NCBI GenBank assembly: GCA_035688305.1
Contig: DASSNC010000056.1
Coordinates: 1 to 11,739, forward strand
Length of the DNA stretch: 11,739 bases
Source: 66-474 sp035688305
GTDB lineage: Bacteria; Pseudomonadota; Gammaproteobacteria; Xanthomonadales; Rhodanobacteraceae
Direction of reading: 5' to 3'
Below the pieces are notes generated by a model, which was given only the letters and a program-made list of their open reading frames with translations, did no database searches and had not been told where the DNA came from. Positions 6,907 through 11,739 of this stretch are shown here, piece after piece. Position 1 is the stretch's first letter. Each line of letters begins with the position of its first letter. Position numbers and translations under genes: made by a program.

Positions 6907-8796
6907 ATGCGATTGCATGTTCCGTTTCTCCAGTTGCCGTTGCTGTTCGACGCAGCCCAATTGCGGGATGAAATGACGGCACTGGGCGAGGCAGCCTGGC
7001 GTGATCACCCGTCGAAATATCCCGGCAATTATTCGCTGCCCTTGGTCGCGGTGGACGGTGATCCGGAAAATGACGAGGTGGCGGGCGTGATGCTGCCGAC
7101 CCCGCATCTGGAACGATGTCCATACCTGATGCGCGTGCTGGAACACATTGGCGCGGTGTGGGGGCGCACACGGCTGATGAAGCTCGCCCCCGGAGCGGAG
7201 GTATCCGCGCACGTGGACATCAACTATTACTGGCGCGAACACATCCGGGTGCACGTACCCATCCAGACGTCGCCGTCGGTGCGCTTTCTATGCGGCGACG
7301 CCGAGGTCAACATGCAGGCTGGCGAATGCTGGATCTTCGACACTTGGCGCCCACATCGCGTCATCAATGAGGGGAAGCGCGAGCGCGTGCACCTGGTTGC
7401 GGATACCGTGGGCGGCGACGAGTTCTGGAAAATCGCGGATCGTGCGCGCGTCCCCGGCTCGGCGATGGCATCGGGCTGGTCCCCCCATGAGTTCCGCAAT
7501 GACGAGTCGACCGCTGATCCGCCGCAGCTGCTGCTCGAGCGTTTCAATGTACCGCTCGTGATGACACCTTGGGAACTTCGCGAACACCTGCAGTTCCTGT
7601 TCGCGCACGTCGTGCGCGATCCGCACGTGCCGATGGTGCAGCAGGCGGCATCGCGTTTCGCGGCGAGCTGGCATGCGCTTTGGGCCAGGTTTGGCGCCAT
7701 GCCGGAGGGGTGGCCGCTGTTCGCATCGCTGCGCGACGGCTTCGACGCATGGCTGGGCCAGAACGCCGAGCCGGTGAGGTTGGCCAATGGAATGCCCTTC
7801 CTTGCGACCGTGCGCTCCATGATCCTGAAAGCGGCAATGACCGCCGAAACGGACGGTCGCAGCTCCGCTATCGTGGCCGCCGCCGCGCCCAGGGCCAAAC
7901 CGCCGGTCCCTTCCCGCGAGGGCGACCCGGCGGAAATTGCGCGCCCGGTGTTCATCGTGTCTCCACCGCGGTCGGGCTCGACGCTGTTGTTCGAGACGCT
8001 GGCGACGAGTCCCGACCTGTGTTCCCTGGGTGACGAAAGCCACCGCATGCTCGAGGCCGAAACCGCGCGTGGCTTGCTCAGCGCCATGGCGCGGGGCTAC
8101 GAATCCAACCGTCTGGAAGCCGCCGATGCCACGCCGGCCATCATCGAGGAATTGCGCACGCGCTATCACGCGCGGGCGTTCGATCGCGATGGCCGACATC
8201 ACCCAGGCGCCATACGCCTGCTGGAGAAAACGCCCAAGAATGCATTGCGTATTCCGTTCCTGTCGGCGGTTTTCCCGGACGCGAGTTTCGTATACCTGTA
8301 TCGCGATCCACGAGCGGTCATGGCGAGCATGCTTGCGGCATGGGAGTCGGGCCGGTTCCGGACGTACCCGGACCTGCCTGGTTGGCCAGGGCCGCCGTGG
8401 TCGATGGTGCTGGTGCCGGGGTGGCGCGAGCTTGCCGGAAAGCCGCTTCCGGAGATTGTCGCGGCGCAGTGGTCGACCACTACCCGCATCCTGCTCGATG
8501 ACCTCGAGGCATTGCCGTCCGGCAGGGTGCACGCGCTGCGCTACGAATCGTTCGTGGCTGACCCCGACGCCCAGATCCGTCGCCTTTGCGAAGCGCTCGG
8601 TCTGCGCTGGGATCGGACGCTCGGCCGGAACCTGCCGACGGCGCGCTACACGGTGACGCCACCCAGGGCGGAAAAATGGCGGGACCGGGTGCAGGAGATT
8701 TCGCCGCTGTTACCGCGCATTGCCGCCGAACAGGAACACGCGGAGAGACAGCTTCAGGAGTGGATGCACCGGAAAACGCCTGCCGGCGTGACGTGA
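6907..8796 (+). CDS. Fused aspartyl/asparaginyl beta-hydroxylase-type dioxygenase and sulfotransferase (gene E)
   Basis: A 629-residue two-domain protein. Residues 1-180 match the Asp_Arg_Hydrox family of Fe(II)/2-oxoglutarate dioxygenases. The metal motif is H102-x-D104 in SAHVDINYY with H150 in RPHRVINEGKRERVHL, and R160, ten residues on, is the expected 2-oxoglutarate-binding arginine. Residues 180-315 are helical and unassigned, and 316-345 is an Ala/Pro-rich linker. A sulfotransferase domain follows: FIVSPPRSGST (loop 354-359), EKTPKN (440-445), R466-x7-S474 in YRDPRAVMAS and RYESFV (545-550). The natural reading is hydroxylation of an acceptor followed by O-sulfation, with both active sites apparently intact. 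The substrate is unknown; proline or Asp/Asn side chains are the known targets of the hydroxylase family. The start fits the usual family N-terminus (MRL..PFLQLPL.FD), though no ribosome-binding sequence is seen. No TPRs are present, unlike its four neighbours. Confidence 0.92.
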   Translation: MRLHVPFLQLPLLFDAAQLRDEMTALGEAAWRDHPSKYPGNYSLPLVAVDGDPENDEVAGVMLPTPHLERCPYLMRVLEHIGAVWGRTRLMKLAPGAEVSAHVDINYYWREHIRVHVPIQTSPSVRFLCGDAEVNMQAGECWIFDTWRPHRVINEGKRERVHLVADTVGGDEFWKIADRARVPGSAMASGWSPHEFRNDESTADPPQLLLERFNVPLVMTPWELREHLQFLFAHVVRDPHVPMVQQAASRFAASWHALWARFGAMPEGWPLFASLRDGFDAWLGQNAEPVRLANGMPFLATVRSMILKAAMTAETDGRSSAIVAAAAPRAKPPVPSREGDPAEIARPVFIVSPPRSGSTLLFETLATSPDLCSLGDESHRMLEAETARGLLSAMARGYESNRLEAADATPAIIEELRTRYHARAFDRDGRHHPGAIRLLEKTPKNALRIPFLSAVFPDASFVYLYRDPRAVMASMLAAWESGRFRTYPDLPGWPGPPWSMVLVPGWRELAGKPLPEIVAAQWSTTTRILLDDLEALPSGRVHALRYESFVADPDAQIRRLCEALGLRWDRTLGRNLPTARYTVTPPRAEKWRDRVQEISPLLPRIAAEQEHAERQLQEWMHRKTPAGVT

Positions 8797-8837
8797 ACCC
8801 CGGTGGCGTGAAGCCGTCGAGCCATGCCGGCGAACAA

Positions 8838-8865
8838 AAAGGCGCGACCTGCGTCGCGCCTTTTG
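8838..8865. terminator. Bidirectional intrinsic terminator between gene E and ahcY
   Basis: A 12-bp perfect stem AAAAGGCGCGAC (8838-8849) / GTCGCGCCTTTT (8854-8865) encloses a CTGC loop. The A-rich left flank and T-rich right flank make it work as a hairpin plus U-tract on both strands. It lies in the 93-base gap between the converging stops of gene E and ahcY, so it can end both transcripts. Confidence 0.88.
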
Positions 8866-8889
8866 TTGCGCGGCAGGAAAGCCAGCCGT

Positions 8890-10329
<1,440 letters not shown>

Positions 10330-10347
10330 GGTGTCTCTCCGGTTCGG

Positions 10348-10423
10348 TGGGCGCTGTTGCGGATGGATGCCGAGCCTCACTCACTGCACGGACCGTGTGC
10401 GGCGAATTGCAACGCCCCTCGGC
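10348..10423 (-). promoter_or_regulatory. SAH riboswitch in the ahcY leader
   Basis: The minus-strand RNA carries the hallmark core of the S-adenosylhomocysteine riboswitch. P1 pairs CCGAG (10422-10418) with CTCGG (10374-10370), within the conserved segments CCGAGGGGCGUUGCA and GUGAGGCUCGG. The pseudoknot pairs GGGCGUU (10417-10411) with AGCGCCC (10355-10349), seven consecutive pairs including one G-U. A variable hairpin GCAC...GUGC lies between them. The aptamer ends about 8 bases before the ribosome-binding sequence, with no terminator in between, so control is probably translational. Members of this class raise expression when SAH is bound, matching ahcY's job of clearing SAH. Confidence 0.93.
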
Positions 10424-10438
10424 GGTGTACTCCTTGCG

Positions 10439-10461
10439 ATCCCCTTCGTCCCGAGGGGGAT
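10439..10461 (-). promoter_or_regulatory. Hairpin and aptamer-complementary element upstream of the SAH riboswitch
   Basis: In the minus-strand RNA, AUCCCC (10461-10456) can pair with GGGGAU (10444-10439), a 6-bp stem 11 bases past the metK stop. No U-tract follows, so it is a poor terminator. The same segment contains CCCCUCGG (10458-10451), an exact reverse complement of CCGAGGGG (10422-10415). That sequence forms the 5' strand of aptamer P1 and the start of the pseudoknot. The element could therefore compete with aptamer folding. The complementarity is seen directly; the switching role is inferred. Confidence 0.4.
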
Positions 10462-10472
10462 GCGCCTGTTCG

Positions 10473-11708
10473 TCACTTGATGCCGGCGGCCTTGCGCAGC
10501 TCTTCGGCGCGGTCGGTCTTCTCCCAGGAAAAGGCCGTGGCGGTTTCGGACTTCTTCACCAGCTTGTTGCCGTCGCGCTCTTCCCACTTGAAGGTCGTCT
10601 GGAACGGCTTGCGGCCGAAGTGGCCGTAGGCGGCCGTGGACTGGTAGATGGGATGGATCAGGTCCAGCATCTTGATGATGCCGTAGGGCCTGAGGTCGAA
10701 ATGCTTGCGCACCAGCTTCTCGATCTTGTCGTCGGAGACCTTGCCGGTGCCGAAGGTCGTCACCGAAATCGACGTCGGCTCGGCCACGCCGATCGCGTAG
10801 GAAATCTGCACTTCGCAACGGTCGGCGATGCCGGCCGCAACGATGTTCTTGGCGACGTAGCGCGCAGCGTAGGTGGCCGAGCGGTCGACCTTGGACGGGT
10901 CCTTGCCCGAGAACGCGCCGCCGCCGTGGCGGGCCATGCCGCCGTAGGTGTCGACGATGATCTTGCGGCCGGTCAGGCCGCAGTCGCCGACCGGCCCGCC
11001 GATCACGAACTTGCCGGTCGGGTTGATGTGCACCTTGTTCTTCGGCAGCGTGTCCAGCCACTTCTTCGGCAGCACCGGCTTCAGGATATTTTCACGCACG
11101 CCTTCCACGAGGTCGGCGTACTTCACTTCCGGGTCGTGCTGGGTCGACAGCACCACGGCGTCGAGGCCTGCGACGCTGTGGTCGTCGTTGTACAGCAGCG
11201 TTACCTGCGATTTCGCGTCCGGGCGCAGCCACTTCAGCTTGCCGGCTTTCCGCACCTTGGCCTGCTGTTCGACCAGCCGGTGCGAGTAATAGATCGGCGC
11301 AGGCATGAATTCCGGCGCCTCGTTGCAGGCGTAGCCGAACATCAGGCCCTGGTCGCCGGCACCTTGTTCCTCGGGCTTTTTGCGCGCCACGCCCTGGTTG
11401 ATGTCGGGCGACTGCTTGCCGATCAGGTTCAGCACGCCGCAGGTTGCGCCGTCGAAGCCGACCACCGACGAGTCGTAGCCGATCCCCAGGATCACCTTGC
11501 GCGCCAACGCTTCGATGTCCACCCATGCATCGGTGGTGACTTCGCCGGAAACGATCGCGACGCCGGTCTTGACCATCGTCTCGCAGGCCACGTGGGCGCG
11601 CTTGTCCTGCGCCAGGATCGCGTCCAGCACGGCGTCGGAAATCTGGTCGGCGACCTTGTCCGGGTGGCCTTCGGACACCGATTCGGAGGTGAACAGGTAA
11701 CGGCTCAT
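10473..11708 (-). CDS. metK: S-adenosylmethionine synthetase (methionine adenosyltransferase)
   Basis: A 411-residue cytoplasmic enzyme that makes SAM from methionine and ATP, releasing phosphate and pyrophosphate. Landmarks in order are FTSESVSEGHPDK (6-18, with the His-Pro-Asp that binds ATP and Mg), GAGDQG (116-121, the family signature), DVDIE-type strands near 60-70, and GGGAFSGKD (262-270, the phosphate-binding signature). It is somewhat longer than the E. coli enzyme (about 384), mainly through inserts around 145-165 and 370-390, a difference I expect for this lineage. The ATG at 11708 begins the standard N-terminus, with AAAGGA about 11 bases upstream. It is followed 143 bases later by ahcY on the same strand, so SAM synthesis and SAH removal are co-located and probably co-transcribed in part. 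Confidence 0.98.
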   Translation of the reverse strand: MSRYLFTSESVSEGHPDKVADQISDAVLDAILAQDKRAHVACETMVKTGVAIVSGEVTTDAWVDIEALARKVILGIGYDSSVVGFDGATCGVLNLIGKQSPDINQGVARKKPEEQGAGDQGLMFGYACNEAPEFMPAPIYYSHRLVEQQAKVRKAGKLKWLRPDAKSQVTLLYNDDHSVAGLDAVVLSTQHDPEVKYADLVEGVRENILKPVLPKKWLDTLPKNKVHINPTGKFVIGGPVGDCGLTGRKIIVDTYGGMARHGGGAFSGKDPSKVDRSATYAARYVAKNIVAAGIADRCEVQISYAIGVAEPTSISVTTFGTGKVSDDKIEKLVRKHFDLRPYGIIKMLDLIHPIYQSTAAYGHFGRKPFQTTFKWEERDGNKLVKKSETATAFSWEKTDRAEELRKAAGIK

Positions 11709-11739
11709 CGTGGTTTATATCCTTTGATACGGATGGAAG
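11709..11739 (-). promoter_or_regulatory. Partial metK leader with ribosome-binding site
   Basis: Only 31 bases upstream of metK are visible. They contain AAAGGA about 11 bases before the ATG, within a small TATC-AAAG-GATA dyad. No MetJ-box-like AGACGTCT and no promoter can be seen in this short stretch; the rest lies outside the window. Confidence 0.4.

Noticed and set aside
10330..10380. N-terminal extension of ahcY from the GTG at 10380
   Set aside because: The GTG lies in the 3' part of the SAH aptamer, and a good GGAG precedes the ATG at 10329.
10439..10461. Hairpin after metK as an intrinsic terminator
   Set aside because: The stem is only 6 bp and no U-tract follows on the metK strand.

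Overview
The window is high-GC, densely coded DNA. It most likely comes from a gammaproteobacterium of the Xanthomonadaceae/Lysobacteraceae/Rhodanobacteraceae type. That inference rests on the metK - SAH riboswitch - ahcY arrangement at the right end, the sequence character of MetK and AhcY, and the set of large TPR-sulfotransferase genes. It is an inference from protein character only, because no rRNA or other phylogenetic marker is present.

Left and centre (1-8796): five sulfotransferase genes in a row. Gene A (1-1523, minus) runs off the left edge. It is divergent from gene B (1746-3338, plus), which is followed by gene C (3424-5001, plus). Gene D (5006-6592, minus) converges on C with a 4-base gap and is divergent from gene E (6907-8796, plus). 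A, B, C and D each have an N-terminal helical TPR array and a C-terminal PAPS-dependent sulfotransferase domain. Gene E instead carries an N-terminal Fe(II)/2-oxoglutarate hydroxylase domain of the aspartyl/asparaginyl beta-hydroxylase family (H102-x-D104...H150, R160), fused to a C-terminal sulfotransferase domain. All five keep a PRSG[TS]T 5'-phosphosulfate loop and an Arg-x7-Ser 3'-phosphate-binding motif. None has an evident signal peptide or membrane segment, so they probably act in the cytoplasm. The substrates are unknown. The most interesting idea is that E hydroxylates a residue or small molecule and sulfates the new hydroxyl, with A-D sulfating other acceptors selected by their TPRs.

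Regulatory structure in this half: a 34-bp near-perfect palindrome lies just upstream of gene A. A 30-codon ORF bridges B and C with stop/start overlaps at both ends. A 314-base divergent region separates D and E.

Right end (8797-11739): the S-adenosylmethionine cycle on the minus strand. metK (SAM synthetase) comes first, then a leader containing a clear SAH riboswitch, then ahcY (SAH hydrolase). A strong symmetric hairpin terminator between ahcY and gene E can serve both strands. An 8-nt element upstream of the aptamer is exactly complementary to the aptamer's 5' strand and may form a competing structure.

The long ORFs on the strand opposite each of these genes are high-GC shadows and are not annotated.
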